A stretch of 64,000 nucleotides of DNA from contig NC_079415.1 of assembly GCF_026213295.1 (NCBI RefSeq), positions 32,731,288-32,795,287 on the forward strand, written 5' to 3'. The DNA is from Gadus chalcogrammus (Eukaryota > Chordata > Actinopteri > Gadiformes > Gadidae). The translations under genes were made by a program, and so were the position numbers. Positions 1 through 15,195 of the stretch are shown here, piece by piece (position 1 is the first letter of the stretch; every line of letters starts with the position of its first letter). The notes beneath the pieces are model-generated. The model ran no database searches. It was not told the origin of the DNA and saw only the letters and a list, made by a program, of their open reading frames with translations.

Positions 1-178
1 ACATTGTGTAGCATCTTCTCCTAGCTATCTTTGTTGCATACCTAGCGATTGTTAGTGCTTGGCACTTGGTTCTATGAACATCCTTACCGTACCGACAGCG
101 ATATATTGTTGTTTCTTTTTCTTCTGACAAATGTTCTTTCTCTTTGGATAAAAGCGTCTGCTAAATGTAAATGTAATA
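1..178 (+). mobile_element. Family A dispersed repeat, 3' part, cut by window start
   Basis: Contains the family's landmarks in order: GTAGCATCTT, CTAGCGATTGTTAGTGC, TTGGCACTTGGTTCTATG, GATATATTGTTGTTTC and the terminal CTTTGGATAAAAGCG with short ATGTAA repeats. Six other copies lie in this window. The upstream part with ~40-bp repeats falls outside. The autonomous partner is unknown; the shared tail suggests LINE-driven copying (inference). Confidence 0.75.
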
Positions 179-650
179 CTGAGATCCAACATGCAAATTC
201 CTTTATGTTGTATTTTCTTTTGTCATACATAGAAATCATATTGTATATATGTAGCCAGTTGAACATGCATGTATGCATGTGTTAATCTCCTACAACAGCA
301 CAGCGACATGCATCGACCACAAGTTGTCGGTTTGGAAATAAAACCCAGTCGAAAGCTTCCAGTTCTCCTTCAGCTCCAACAGCTTCTACCGAACAGTGAG
401 TGGGTAGAAATCGTTTTTTTAAAGAGCCACTCTTTAACTGTGCTGAACCACACCCACTGGGTTGATATCCACATGCGGGTGATTGGTTTGATGTTTTACA
501 GGCGGCCGTACCCCCGTCTCATTAGCGAGTCTATGCATCATAAACTGCCCTGTCTGTCTCTGATACTAAAATGACCCCACATCCTCGCTGAGAGGTTTTG
601 TTATTGTGAGTTTTTTTGCTAGCGGTTGCCAGCGTTGGTGCTCGCTTGAT
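179..650. other. Unannotated unique sequence
   Basis: No repeat, RNA gene or convincing coding frame seen. The frame at 269-574 has no recognisable motif and no coding-like codon pattern. Confidence 0.5.
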
Positions 651-947
651 GTAGCTACATGCTACAGCGGATTTAATCACAGCACAGCTACGGGCCTCGC
701 GGCGCAGCGCTAAGGGAACAGGCCTTGTAAACGAGGCTTATGTAGCTTCATGCTAAAATGTGTGAAACACAGCCCAGCTATGAGCCTCGCGGCGCAGCCT
801 TAAGGGAGCAGAGCTTGTAAAAAAGGCTAATGGAGCTAAGACGTCGGCCTGATTTAGCTCCATGCAACACTGTGCTAAACACAGCCCAGCTACGAGCCTC
901 GCGGCGCAGCTCTGAGGGGAGCAGGCCTTGTAAAAGTGGCTAACGTA
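651..947. repeat. Three diverged ~90-110-bp tandem units
   Basis: Units begin near 651, 741 and 853. Each carries GTAGCT-C/A-CATGCTA-like sequence, then ACACAGCCCAGCTACGAGCC, CTCGCGGCGCAGC and GGCCTTGTAAA. Units are diverged, so this is an old array. Confidence 0.8.
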
Positions 948-1626
948 GCAGAGACAGAGACTCATCAGAATGTGCTGCTTGATGCTTTGATGGCTTCTCC
1001 CAGCTTGAGAGGGGATGTTGCGGGGTCCCAGCTGAGTTAGCATGATAGGCCCAGTCAGCAGCAGACTAGCAGCACTCATTTAAAAGACGAGAAAGGCAGT
1101 TTCGTTTTTTGAAGACATTTGCAAAAAGATCCAGTTTGAATTTGAACTGTTAAGCACAAATTTAAAAAGTGAAAATATTGAGACGTTTAAGAGTCGAGTC
1201 AAGAACAAGAGGCTCTGTTTCAGAATCAGGAACTATCTGAAATTCTTCAACATTGCCTATCAGTAGAAAAGAGAAAAAAAAAACGATATTTCCAAAAGCT
1301 GTTTCATTCAACTGAAAAAGAATACTTCAAGAGCTGTTTTATTCCACCTTTGTGACTGTGTCTCATTCTCCCTACGCAGCATTTTCAGGCCCTGAAAGAT
1401 TCGATTTCACTTCTCTCTCTCTCTCAAGGACAAAAGCTCTCCCTCCCCCTCCTCGAAAAAACAATTAGCTTCCCGTCCTGCAGGGGGGAGTGTGGCTCCG
1501 TCCCTCACAGCCCAGGGAGGCTTCAGCCCTCCAAAGGCCTCTGGACGCTGCTGGCTTTACAAGGGCCGACAGCAAGCCATGTCCTCTCCCAGGAGACAGG
1601 TCCTACTGGATCAGGCTTGGCTGTCT
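948..1626. other. Unannotated unique sequence
   Basis: Mixed composition with a short CT run near 1412-1427. No repeat family or gene recognised. Confidence 0.45.
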
Positions 1627-1935
1627 ATGCCAAAGACCACAGTGGCCACAGTTAGCATTTAGTTAGCATACGCCACACTAAGCATATAGTTAGCATATGC
1701 CACAGTTAGCATTTAGTTAGCATACGCCACAGTTAGCATTTACTTAGCATATGTCAAAGACCACAGTGACCACAGTTAGCATTTAGTTAACATATGTCCC
1801 AGTTAGCATATGCCAAAGACCACAGTTAGCATATGACACAGTTAGCATATGTCTAACACCACTGTGACCACAGCTAGCATTTGGTTAGCATATACCACAG
1901 TAAGCATATGCCAAAGACCACAATTAACATCTTGA
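1627..1935. repeat. TTAGCAT-rich minisatellite
   Basis: Irregular tandem copies of CCACAGTTAGCAT, TTAGTTAGCATATG and CCAAAGACCACAGT, with unit lengths of roughly 20-30 bp and frequent substitutions. Not coding: frames are interrupted. Confidence 0.85.
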
Positions 1936-2040
1936 TACCATATACAGAAACGAAAAAAACGAATATATATATATATATCTCAGCAGTTCATAATAAAATA
2001 ATAAATATCGAACAAAATCGAATTTTACGGTACGTTTAAA

Positions 2041-2260
2041 ACCACGGCCATGACGGGAGTGTTTCTCCGGGAACCGGCCGTCCCGGGGTGAAGCGGCGAA
2101 GCGGCGAGGCTGTTTTTACACGCTGCTGCTCCACGCTGGCTGTTCTTTCGGGCGGAGCGCTTTTAACGCGATTTTGAGCGCTGGCTCCCGCCGCTCACCG
2201 GCCCCATGTGCTTGGCCCGGAACGCCGGGTCTCCTGGACCACGGCCCCGGGCCGCTGGAA
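2041..2260. promoter_or_regulatory. CpG-rich segment
   Basis: GC-rich with many CpG, including AAGCGGCGAAGCGGCGAGG and GGAACCGGCCGTCCCGG. It may be a small CpG island, but no first exon, TATA box or splice donor can be assigned. The frames crossing the following G-run are compositional. Confidence 0.35.

Positions 2261-2291
<31 letters not shown>
2261..2291. repeat. Poly-G run, 31 bp
   Basis: Uninterrupted G homopolymer, followed by G-rich sequence to about 2480. Length is likely unreliable in sequencing. Confidence 0.9.
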
Positions 2292-2293
<2 letters not shown>

Positions 2294-2911
2294 TTGACGG
2301 GGAGGAGGAGGAGGGGGGGCGGTGGGGGGCTTGGCGCAGGGTTGAGCCAAGAGCCTTGTCTCTACTTCTCTGGTTTTATGCGAGTGCTGTTGGAGGGGGT
2401 GGGGGTGAGTCGGGGAGGGGTTGGTGGGAGGTGGAGGAGGGATGGACGGAGGTCGTCCGGGGGTCGCTTAGACCGGCCGAGGGTGTGACCCACTTCTGTG
2501 GGGGGGTCAAACCCGGCCGTCTCCTGCTCCCTGGGCGGTTTGGTTCCTCTCCGATGTTCCTCCATGTTCTGCTCTGTTCTGGTTCTAGTTCGTTGGGTTG
2601 TAGGGTGGTCGTTTCGGTTCTGGGTTCGATCCTATAATCGGGTTCTGTTACATGTTAATCTTTGTTTCCTGTAGTTTAATTGTTTTTTATTAATATTTAA
2701 TTTATTTTTTCTATTACTTAACCACTCACGCATGTTATTTCTCTGGTTTGATTCTACTGTTTGGTATAAGGGGCTGTTCTATTGAGTATCGATTCTATTC
2801 CGTACTCTTCATCTATTTGCTTTCATGTCGTAGATCTATGTTGTATAGGTCTGCATCCGCCGTAGAATAAACAACATAGAAACAATTAGATTGAGACACA
2901 AATCGAGTAGA

Positions 2912-3156
2912 AGACAATAAATCCAATAACAAGTGGAGAATTAAGAAATAAAACAGGTAGACGATAGATACACAATAGAGCACACACCTACACTACATGC
3001 GGTCTCTGTTGTTGCTCTATCGTGCATGGATCTAGAGAAGACAATAAATCCATAAAGAGTAGAAAAGTAAGAAATAGAACAGGTAGAGCGATACACAATA
3101 GAGCAGACCTCTACACTGAAGACGGTCTCTATTGTGGTTCTATCGTGCATGGATCT
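2912..3156. repeat. Two-copy tandem repeat, ~127-bp unit
   Basis: Unit 1 begins at 2912 and unit 2 at 3039. Both start AGACAATAAATCC and contain AGAAATA(A/G)AACAGGTAG, ACACAATAGAGCA and CTCTATCGTGCATGGATCTA or a one-base variant. Short frames in both units are by-products. Confidence 0.88.
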
Positions 3157-3382
3157 ATTTGTGACCGCTCCACAACGTGTGTTGTTTTCTATTACCGTCT
3201 GGTCTCAGCCTCATCGGTGGGGTTTGATTCAGTGTCCCGTTCACGTTTTAATCTGAGGCCTGATCTTCTTTCCATCTTATTTTTATCCTCTCTAATCCTC
3301 TGCCTGCTTCTCTCTCTCCTTGTTTATTTTCCACCGAGGGAAATGCGACAACCCTTTCCAGAGGACCCCATTGTAGTTGATT

Positions 3383-4604
<1,222 letters not shown>

Positions 4605-4925
4605 TAATCATTTACATTACTTTTAGGGCATTTAGCAGATGCTTTTATCCGAAGCGACTTACAATAAGGACATTTGTCAGAAGATGGAGAAACAACAATG
4701 GATCGCTGTCAGTGCAGTAAGAATGTGCATAGAAGTGCCAAGCACAAACAATCCATCGATTAACCCCTTCCCCGTTTACAACAAAGATAGCTAGGATGAG
4801 ATGTTACACAACTAAGTACTATAAGTAAGTACGACTAACAATAAGTGCGTACAATAAGTGCCAGGACGTACAACATACAATACGTGTGTACATTAAGTGC
4901 CAGGACATACAACAAAAAATAAGTG
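4605..4925 (-). mobile_element. Family A dispersed repeat, reverse orientation
   Basis: Read on the minus strand it ends in TTGTAAGTCGCTTCGGATAA and holds GTGCTTGGCACTTCTATG and CTAGCTATCTTTGTTG. Its 5' part, at high coordinates, has repeated GTGCCAGGACGTACAACATA-like words, the family's internal tandem repeat. Confidence 0.82.
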
Positions 4926-5542
4926 TGTAGGAGGGCAACGCACAGTCTAGTCACACACACACGCTGGAAAAAGTTGCAATTATGTTATATTTATTTATTT
5001 GTGTCCTCTTTTTTTTAACATGTAATTTCAGTTGTGTGCAATATTGCTCACTTTTGATTGACTCATTTGAATGCCTTTTACTGTTTGTCCATTTCGTGGT
5101 CTGTCTGTGTCTTTCGCCACGACGTCGGCCAATAGCAATAGCCGGACGACAGCCAGCAAAGCATTGATTTAATTTAGAGGGACAATGAAAGAGGGAGGGG
5201 AGGGTGAGCCAGAGAGAGGGACGGTGCCTCTTCCGAGAATCAGGCAAAACGGGGGCGAGGGGGGAGAGAGAGGAGTGGGGGGAGGTGGGAGGAGGGGGGG
5301 GGGGGAGGCATGGACAACGTCAATGTCAGAACTCACAGCCTGTGAGAGGTGCGTGCTTGTTGATAGGCTTATCGAGCGACCCACATGTGTGCGCGTTATC
5401 CTTCGTATCTCGACAGTGCTGGGTCGGTCTGTGTTGTGTGTGATCTCAGACTCGGCACTCCTACGATGGTACAGTAGAACTTCTGGGGGCCAAAAAGGCA
5501 CAGAGAAACGGGGCAGGAACCCGGTGACCGCACGAGGCTGCG
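4926..5542. other. Unannotated; G-rich patch
   Basis: Mixed sequence with a purine/G-rich patch at about 5185-5310. The frame at 5185-5625 crosses this patch and the next SINE, so it is not treated as a gene. Confidence 0.45.
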
Positions 5543-5880
5543 TGGGTCGGCTTAGTTTAGCAGGTGGGAGCGGGTTGACTTGTAACTGGAAGGATGCTAG
5601 TTCGATTTCCCCGACTCTCTCCTAGCTGTGTGTCCCTCCTAGTGTCGAGGTGTCTCCCTGAGCAAGGCACCTCACCCCAATTGCTCCCGACGAGCTGGCT
5701 TGTTGGTAGTTCGATCCCCGGCTCCGCCTAGCCGAGTGTCGAGGTGTCCCTGAGCAAGACACCTCACCCTGACTGCTCCTGACCAGCTGGCTGTCGCCTT
5801 TCATGGTTGACTTCGCCCGTCAGTGTGTGTGTGAACCTTTTTTCCGTCGCTTTTGATGAAAGCGTCTGCTGAGTGCCCTA
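5543..5880 (+). mobile_element. tRNA-derived SINE (family B) with internal duplication
   Basis: A-box-like GGCTTAGTTTAGCAGGTGGG is followed by B-box-like GCTAGTTCGATTTCCCCG. The body has GTCGAGGTGTCTCCCTGAG and AGCAAGGCACCTCACCCC. The B-box/body section recurs from about 5698 (GTAGTTCGATCCCCGGCTCC), so it is partly duplicated. The tail GTCGCTTTTGATGAAAGCG matches the family A tail. Confidence 0.85.
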
Positions 5881-6292
5881 AAAGGTCAAAAGGTCAAAAG
5901 GTTAGACAGATGAAGATGAAAAAGGTCAAAAGAGGATTTCAGAAAGGTGTTTGAGATGGGTTTCTACAGTAGCCAGGCTGCATGGTGGAGATTCAAAACC
6001 TTTAAAGACTGTTTTGCAGTTGACTACTGCTGGCCGAGTTTGTGTTTGCTAATTACACACTCACGGATCGACATGATTGGTCAAAATAATTATGAATCGA
6101 TAAGAATTCTCGGGGCTCAACTCCCATCCAACTTTGAGAAAAGCTAGACTCACACGTATCGGTTGAGCCAAACATTGCCAGAATAAGTGATGCCAGTTCC
6201 TGATTGTGTGGTACTGATACTGGCTAGTATCACCGGCTACACACAGAAACCAGATTTGCATGCAACTATGTTTCTCCTTTATTTTATTTATT
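5881..6292. other. Unannotated; short AAAGGTC repeat at start
   Basis: AAAAGGTC words repeat at 5879-5903. Otherwise unique sequence without a recognised feature. Confidence 0.4.
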
Positions 6293-6371
6293 TTTTGCAT
6301 GCAACCTCTTGCGGGCCAGAAAAAAATTAAGAGGGGCCGCATTTGGCCCACGGGCCGCTAGTTGAATAGGC
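6293..6371. mobile_element. hAT-like element end, fragment
   Basis: CATTTGGCCCACGGGCCGC followed by TAGTTGAATAGGCCTG resembles the end of the complete hAT MITE at 11562-12016 (TTGGCCCCCGGGCCACGAG). No partner terminus or target duplication was found. Confidence 0.4.
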
Positions 6372-6886
6372 CTGATCTAAAGAATGATTTGTGAGACTAT
6401 TTTGCGTTATGAATGTATTTGTGGTTTCTCAAAATCTTTTCTCCATTTAACATGAATAACATGAGTGCTGCTTACATACTGTTGTGTTGTTATTTTTAAA
6501 GCAGGTTTTTACAGATTAAATTAAAGCAACTTTATTACACTGAAAGACAGCAATTCACATCTGGAAAAATAACTTAACAATTTGCACATTAAATAATAAA
6601 AATTGAATAAATCACCTGTTTGGAGCCGTTGAAGATTTACTTCATAGTTGTAAACATTACATGTGAACAAATATGCAATGTTGTTCCTCGGCATTCCCAG
6701 ACTTCCCTGAAGATTTCCAAATATTGCTTCACATATTTTATTACTAAACTTCTCTCCATACCACAGTTTAGTGTTGAGTTACGCCTTACTCTGCGGGCAA
6801 TAACCGTTTTCCACTGCTGAGACATAATCTGAGGAAAACGTATCTCGCTGTATCAGAGGAATTGTGTGAAAATGAACTTTATTCGG
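6372..6886. other. Unannotated AT-rich sequence
   Basis: AT-rich unique DNA with no repeat family or coding frame recognised. Confidence 0.45.
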
Positions 6887-6914
6887 CAGACAGACAGACA
6901 GACAGACAGACAGA
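6887..6914. repeat. (CAGA)n microsatellite
   Basis: About seven CAGA units immediately before a unique GC-richer stretch. Confidence 0.9.
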
Positions 6915-7032
6915 CCGATGCCACCAGTGTTGGTTCGGTGTGTGTGCGTCACTATGGCGACACCGTCTTTCTTGAACCGCGGGGTACGAACGTGCGGCGG
7001 GAACGTTTGGCCTCTCGACACCACCAACTTCA

Positions 7033-7620
7033 CCCTCAATCCTGCTCCTAATCCTGGCTTCACTTCGGCCCCTATACACCACCACCACCACCACCACCAC
7101 CACCTCCACCACCACCTCCACCACCACCCATCTCCACCACCACCATCACCAACAACACCACAACCACAACAAACACCAACATCGCCCTCAATCCTGTGTC
7201 TAAACCCTAACACCACCACCACCACCACCACCAATACCAACACTACCACCACCCTCCATCCTGCTGCTAATCCTGGCTTCAGTTCGGCCCCTATACACCA
7301 CCACCTCCGCCACCACCACCTCCTCCACCACCACCTCCACCACCACCTCCGCCACCACCTCCTCCACCACCACCTCCACCACCACCACCTCCACCCCCTC
7401 CTCCACCACCACCACCTCCACCATCACCGCCACCTCCACCACCAGCACCACCACCACCTCCACCACCAGCACCACCACCACCTCCACCACCACCACCACC
7501 TCCTCCACCACCACCACCACCACCTCCTCCACCACCACCACCTCCACCTCCCCCTCCACCACCCCCACCTCCACCACCACCTCCACCACCAGCCGCCCCT
7601 CCCACCACCACCCTCACCCC
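7033..7620. repeat. CCA/CCACCT repeat with higher-order duplication
   Basis: Dense CCA and CCACCT triplets. A longer module, AATCCTG then CTAATCCTGGCTTCA and TTCGGCCCCTATACACCACC, occurs at about 7038 and 7258, so a ~220-bp unit is duplicated and the second copy expanded. The 481-residue frame through it (6918-8363) is His/Pro/Leu low complexity and not a credible gene. Confidence 0.9.
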
Positions 7621-7896
7621 CACCCCCGCTGCCGCCGTGGCCCCTGTCTGTCAGCAGCCAGGGGGCCGAGCAGGGTGTCATTAAGGGATCAAAGGGGGCC
7701 CCAGCAGCTCACCTGGTTCCTGGTCCCTCCAGCTGTCTGGTCGGGGCCCTTGAGGACATGATTAAAGAGCGGGTGGTAGGGGTAGGGCCCCCGGCCCCTC
7801 GTTCGCCCCTCCAGGGTCCACGGGCCCCAGATGAGAGGGCCCCGGGTTCGTCGTGCCGCCGCCGCCGCCGCTGGTGGTTGTTGTTGTGTTGGACAC
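7621..7896. other. Unannotated GC-rich sequence
   Basis: GC-rich unique sequence between two simple-repeat blocks, with a short GCC run at about 7856. No splice-site-bounded exon could be supported. Confidence 0.35.
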
Positions 7897-8089
7897 ACAC
7901 GCGCACGAACGTGCACATACACACGAGCAAATGCACACGCAAACACACACACGCAAGTGCAAACACACACACAAGCGCAAACACACACACACACACACAC
8001 ACAAGTCCAAACACACACAGACACACACGCAGACACACACGTAAACACACAAGCGCAAACACACACACACACACACAAATACGCACACT
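7897..8089. repeat. Degenerate (CA)n with CACACAAGCGCAAA units
   Basis: CA repeats broken by AAGCGCAAA and AAGTCCAAA words at about 20-40-bp spacing. No biological frame. Confidence 0.9.
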
Positions 8090-8337
8090 TTACTTTTTTT
8101 CTTTGTCTTTCTTGTTCGCCGGTTGTTCGGCAGCCTTTTTGTCCTCCGCCAACAGGTGTTGCCTGAGAAGGTCCTTCCGCTGTTACGGGTTATTGGGTTC
8201 GCTCTCTCTCTCTCTCTCTCCCGCTCGTTGCCGTGCGTGTGAACACAGGATCGTGGCCGTGGAGATATCAGTGAAACGATGGGGCACACCTGAAAAGGGT
8301 TTGATCTCTCTTATCTCCTCCGGCAGCGTGTGGCCCA

Positions 8338-8752
8338 GGAGGTGGGAGCAGGTTGGCTTGTAACCTGACGGTTGCTAGTTCCGTCCCATAGCCGAGCGTC
8401 GAGGTGTCCCTGCGGCCTAAGGAGAGATCGCGGATAGGTCCGCCCTATGCACCGGAACTTTTAACAATGCAACAAAATATTTAAAAAGCATCAAGCTATT
8501 CACATCTCTGTTATGCAGAGATAATATAACAGTACATCAGTCAGTCATTTGTATAAGGTTCAACAAGGATTTGATAACGTTTTTAATTTTAAGGACCACC
8601 CACAATTGGTCTGGCCCATCAACAACTGGCAGCATGCCGTCGGTGAGTGAATGTGTGCCTGAACGGGTGAATGTTTGGCGATCTTGTAAAGCGCTTTGAG
8701 CGGCCACTGGTTAGCAAATCGCTAGACAAATGCAGTCCATTCAACATTTAGC
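8338..8752 (+). mobile_element. Family B SINE, interrupted or rearranged
   Basis: The head at 8338-8413 has AGGAGGTGGGAGCAGG, GGTTGCTAGTTCCGTCCC and GTCGAGGTGTCCCTG. A tail-like part at 8616-8752 has ACTGGCAGCATGCCGTCGG, ACGGGTGAATG and TTGTAAAGCGCTTTGAGCGG. About 200 bp of unrelated sequence lies between. The head is secure; joining the tail to it is inference. Confidence 0.6.
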
Positions 8753-8984
8753 ATCTTCTTGTAGCGCGTAACCTTAACCAAGCTCTCAGTGTTCAGGCCC
8801 GGTGGACCGAATCCGGCTCTCGGGGTTCAGGGGCGGTGGACCGAATCCGTCTACTGCAGCCGTTGACTTTCAACTCTGTTGTCTGTTAACCGTGGTGCTG
8901 TTACAGTGGCTTGGCCTACAGGTGCGATTGTGTATTTGTTTTGAAAAGTGGGATATTGGGCAAAGATGAGTGCAGATGGCACAA

Positions 8985-9510
8985 GCTTAGCAAGCTTAGC
9001 ATCGCAAGCTTAGCACAGGACGCTATCCTTGAAAGCATGGAGGTCCCCGTTAAGCACAGCAATCGTAGCATATCAAGCTTAGCAAAGCATGCTAGCTGGC
9101 AAGCCTAGCATGGAGGACGTTGTGTAGCACAGCAAGCCTAGCATAGCGAGCTAAGCACAGCAAGCTATCCTTGCAAGCTTAGCATGGAGGACCTCAAATT
9201 AGCACAACAATCCTAGCATAGCGAGCTTAGCACAGCAAGCTACACTTGCAAGCCTCGCCTGAAGGGCATCGCTTAGCACAGCAATCGTGGCATAGCGAGC
9301 TTAGCAACAAAAGCCATCTTGACAAGCCTAGCACGGAGGACGCCACTTAGCATAGCAAGCTTAGCAAACGCAAGCCGTCGATGCGAGTCCAGCATACCTT
9401 TTCTACCACAGCGAGAAGAGCAAAAGCGTGGCTGGAGCCTTACCACAGCAGGCTGCATACCCCTAGCGCACCTAACATAACGTAGCGTAGCGGGCATACC
9501 GTAGCGCGCG
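8985..9510. repeat. AAGCTTAGCA minisatellite
   Basis: Repeated AGCAAGCTTAGCA, CAAGCCTAGCA and CATGGAGGACG words. Larger modules of about 60-90 bp recur, each with GGAGGTCC/GGAGGACG. Frames through it are not biological. Confidence 0.88.
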
Positions 9511-9620
9511 CGGCATTAGCGGGCGTAGCCTAATGACCCTGAGAAGTATGTTTATTCATGTGTTCGTACAGGTATGCAGGTTTGAGTTCGGCTCTGTGTG
9601 CAGCATAGCTGGAACGGAGA

Positions 9621-10330
9621 GGTTGGGGGGGGGGGGGGGGGGGGAGAAAGGGGAGCGGGGGCGTCGGCGGGGTAACAGAAGGTTTTCCGGGCTCCGACCC
9701 CCTCTCTCTGATGAGGGCCCCGGCCCCGTGCAGGTTACCGGAGCAGGGGCCCCCCCAGGGGGAAACTCCTTTGACGTCAATGGGAGCACGCGAGCCCGCA
9801 GAGATGGTGTTTTCCTACGAGCTTCCCGGGATCGGGTTACGGAGCGAGGAGGGGAAATTGTAACCGCAAGAGCAGCAGCGAGGGGAGCGTTGAGCCGGCA
9901 CTGGGCCGGCCTCCCCCGTCTCCCCCCCCCCCCCAGTCTCCCTCCCTCCTCCCCCCCCTTGGTAGGGCTTCTGTGCCCTGCCGGGGCGGTCGCCCTTTGG
10001 GCCTCGGCGTGGAACCACGGCACACGACGGCACGCGCCCCACGGCGTTGGCGCAAAGCCGCCGCCGCCCGTCTTTGGGGAACACTTTCGGTCGCTCGTGC
10101 CGCGCTCTCGTTCCACCGCTCCCTTTTTGTTTTTCTTTCCAGTTCAGTTTGTCTCTCCCAGTTCACGCCCACATCCCGTCTATCTTTAGTCGGGACCCAC
10201 CCCCACCCCCGACTTTGTTCTCTGTTATCTCGTAACACCGCCAACGGAAGCGCGTTCAATTCTGTTCCGATCGGGCGTCGACACACAGCCCTAACGAGAC
10301 GCCCGACTTTAACGAGGCCGGACCCTGTAC
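9621..10330. promoter_or_regulatory. CpG-rich block led by a G-run
   Basis: A G homopolymer (about 9625-9643) is followed by ~680 bp rich in CpG, for example ACGACGGCACGCGCCCCACG and AGCCGCCGCCGCCCG. It could be a CpG island promoter. Frames up to 218 residues on both strands are expected in such composition; no domain or exon boundary was found. Confidence 0.45.
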
Positions 10331-10793
10331 TTTTCCTTTTCCTCCCACCGTCTCTTCCTCTTCCTCTCTTCATCGCCCCTTCTCTCTCTATTCTGTTTTG
10401 TTGCGGCTCTGTTTGGCCCCAGGGGGGTCCATGCTATTGGGAGCTTTGGGCGTCGAGGGCTCCAGCTGTTCTCCGGGTAGGGCTAGGTGTGTTAGCCTCG
10501 TAGCGTAGCATGATGCGGCAAACCCTACGACCCCAGGGCCAGGTTCCCCCTCCGCCAACAGCTGTTTTGGGGGCCGCTTGTCTGTCGGCCGTTGAGCAAA
10601 ACACATCGGCGTTCAAGTACTTCGAATAATTCAGTTAGGCTTTTTTGTATACAAACAGGGACGCAGGTTTACTGTTTGCCATACAGAAACATCCCCCGAG
10701 CAAGGCACATCTACGTATGAAGTGAAGAGACGAGATTCGAATAAACAAACACTAGGCTTTGTGGTGGTTCAAGTGAACACATTCCCAGTGTTC

Positions 10794-10795
<2 letters not shown>
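10331..10795. other. Unannotated unique sequence
   Basis: Pyrimidine-rich start, then mixed sequence. No feature recognised. Confidence 0.4.
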
Positions 10796-11553
<758 letters not shown>

Positions 11554-12024
11554 CTCAAGACCAGGGGTCTCAAACTCAACTTACCTAGGGGCAGCTGGAG
11601 GTAGAGTCTGGGTCAGGCTGGGCCCCATCAAGTATTCCACAGAAAAAAGTAGCACAACTGACCCAATAAGTAAATGATCGGGCTATAATTAGATCACGTT
11701 GGCTATGTAATCGCTGACAACAGGGGACATTTCATAGCGGTTGGTGGAAACCGGGAGATTTTAGCGTCCTTTGGCTTTTGTCGGGACTCAGGAAACGCAA
11801 CTCAAAATTGTGACTGTCCCGGCAAAACCGGGACATCTGGTCACCCTATCACAAGTGATAAAAAAGCGTGGGAATCAACTCAGCAAAAATGTGCGGTTGA
11901 CAACAACGTTTAGTGTTAACCGCACTAACACTAAACTTTGATGTCAAGTAGGGGGCCACAAAACATCATCCCACGGGGCCTCAATTGGCCCCCGGGCCAC
12001 GAGTTTGAGACCCCTGCTCAAGAC
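11554..12024 (+). mobile_element. Non-autonomous hAT transposon (MITE) with 8-bp target duplication
   Basis: The element spans 11562-12016 (455 bp). It starts CAGGGGTCTCAAACTC and ends GAGTTTGAGACCCCTG, a perfect 16-bp inverted repeat. It is flanked on both sides by CTCAAGAC (11554-11561 and 12017-12024), the 8-bp duplication typical of hAT transposition. The terminus resembles Charlie-type hAT ends. No transposase frame, so it depended on an outside enzyme. Confidence 0.93.
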
Positions 12025-12158
12025 TCACTTGTTCAGAGTTCACCATCATCATCATCATCACTTTTTCCCTCTTGGCACACTAGTGGCCTTGAGGTGCTCG
12101 TGTCTGAGCATATGGTCCAGCACTTGTGGAGGGTTTAAGTTGTTAAGTTGTATTTTGT

Positions 12159-12236
12159 GTACCGGTCAGGACTTGAACCGGCCACCCTCCGGTTACCGGT
12201 CCAACTCCTTACCCAGAAGGCCACATAGACCCTGCA
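12159..12236 (-). mobile_element. tRNA-derived SINE head, reverse orientation
   Basis: On the minus strand an A-box-like TGGCCTTCTGGGTAAGG is followed at tRNA-like spacing by B-box-like GGTTCAAGTCC. No cloverleaf or CCA end, so not an intact tRNA. It differs from family B. Confidence 0.6.
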
Positions 12237-12257
12237 TAGCTTCCCCCCCCCCCCCCC

Positions 12258-12666
12258 CTTATTGTATCTTGTACTTCCTGGCACTTAATGTACGCACTTA
12301 TTGTATGTTTGTACGTCCTGGCACTTAATGTACGCACTTATTGTATGTTTGTACGTCCTGGCACTTAATGTACGCACTTATTGTATGTTTGTACGTCCTG
12401 GCACTTGATGTACGCACTTATTGTATGTTGTACGTCCTGGCACTTAAAAATAGTACTTAAATTATGTAGCATCTTATCCTAGCTGTCTTTGTTGTACAAA
12501 GGGAACGGGTTAACCTAGAGATTGTTAGGGCTTGGCACTGGGTTCTATGAACAGCCTTACTGTACCGACAACGAAATATTGTTGTTTCTCTTTCTTCTGA
12601 CCAATGTATTTGTTGTAAGCTTTGGGAAAAAGTGTTTGCTAAGTGCCCTCGATAAAAATGTAAATC
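12258..12666 (+). mobile_element. Family A repeat with expanded 40-bp internal repeat
   Basis: The word GCACTTAATGTACGCACTTA starts at 12281, 12321 and 12361, with a one-base variant at 12401: an exact 40-bp period containing TTGTATGTTTGTACGTCCTG. The standard body follows, then a degraded tail (GCTTTGGGAAAAAGTG, AAATGTAAAT). A C-homopolymer (12242-12258) precedes it. Confidence 0.9.

Positions 12667-15195
<2,529 letters not shown>

Noticed and set aside
6918..8363. A 481-residue open frame
   Set aside because: It is His/Pro/Leu and Thr/His low complexity from CCA and CA repeats, with no domain; the reverse frames are equally open.
9533..10189. A 218-residue frame and overlapping minus-strand frames of 178-186 residues
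   Set aside because: All are in CpG-rich DNA where stops are rare, open on both strands, with homopolymer-derived Gly/Pro runs and no recognised domain.
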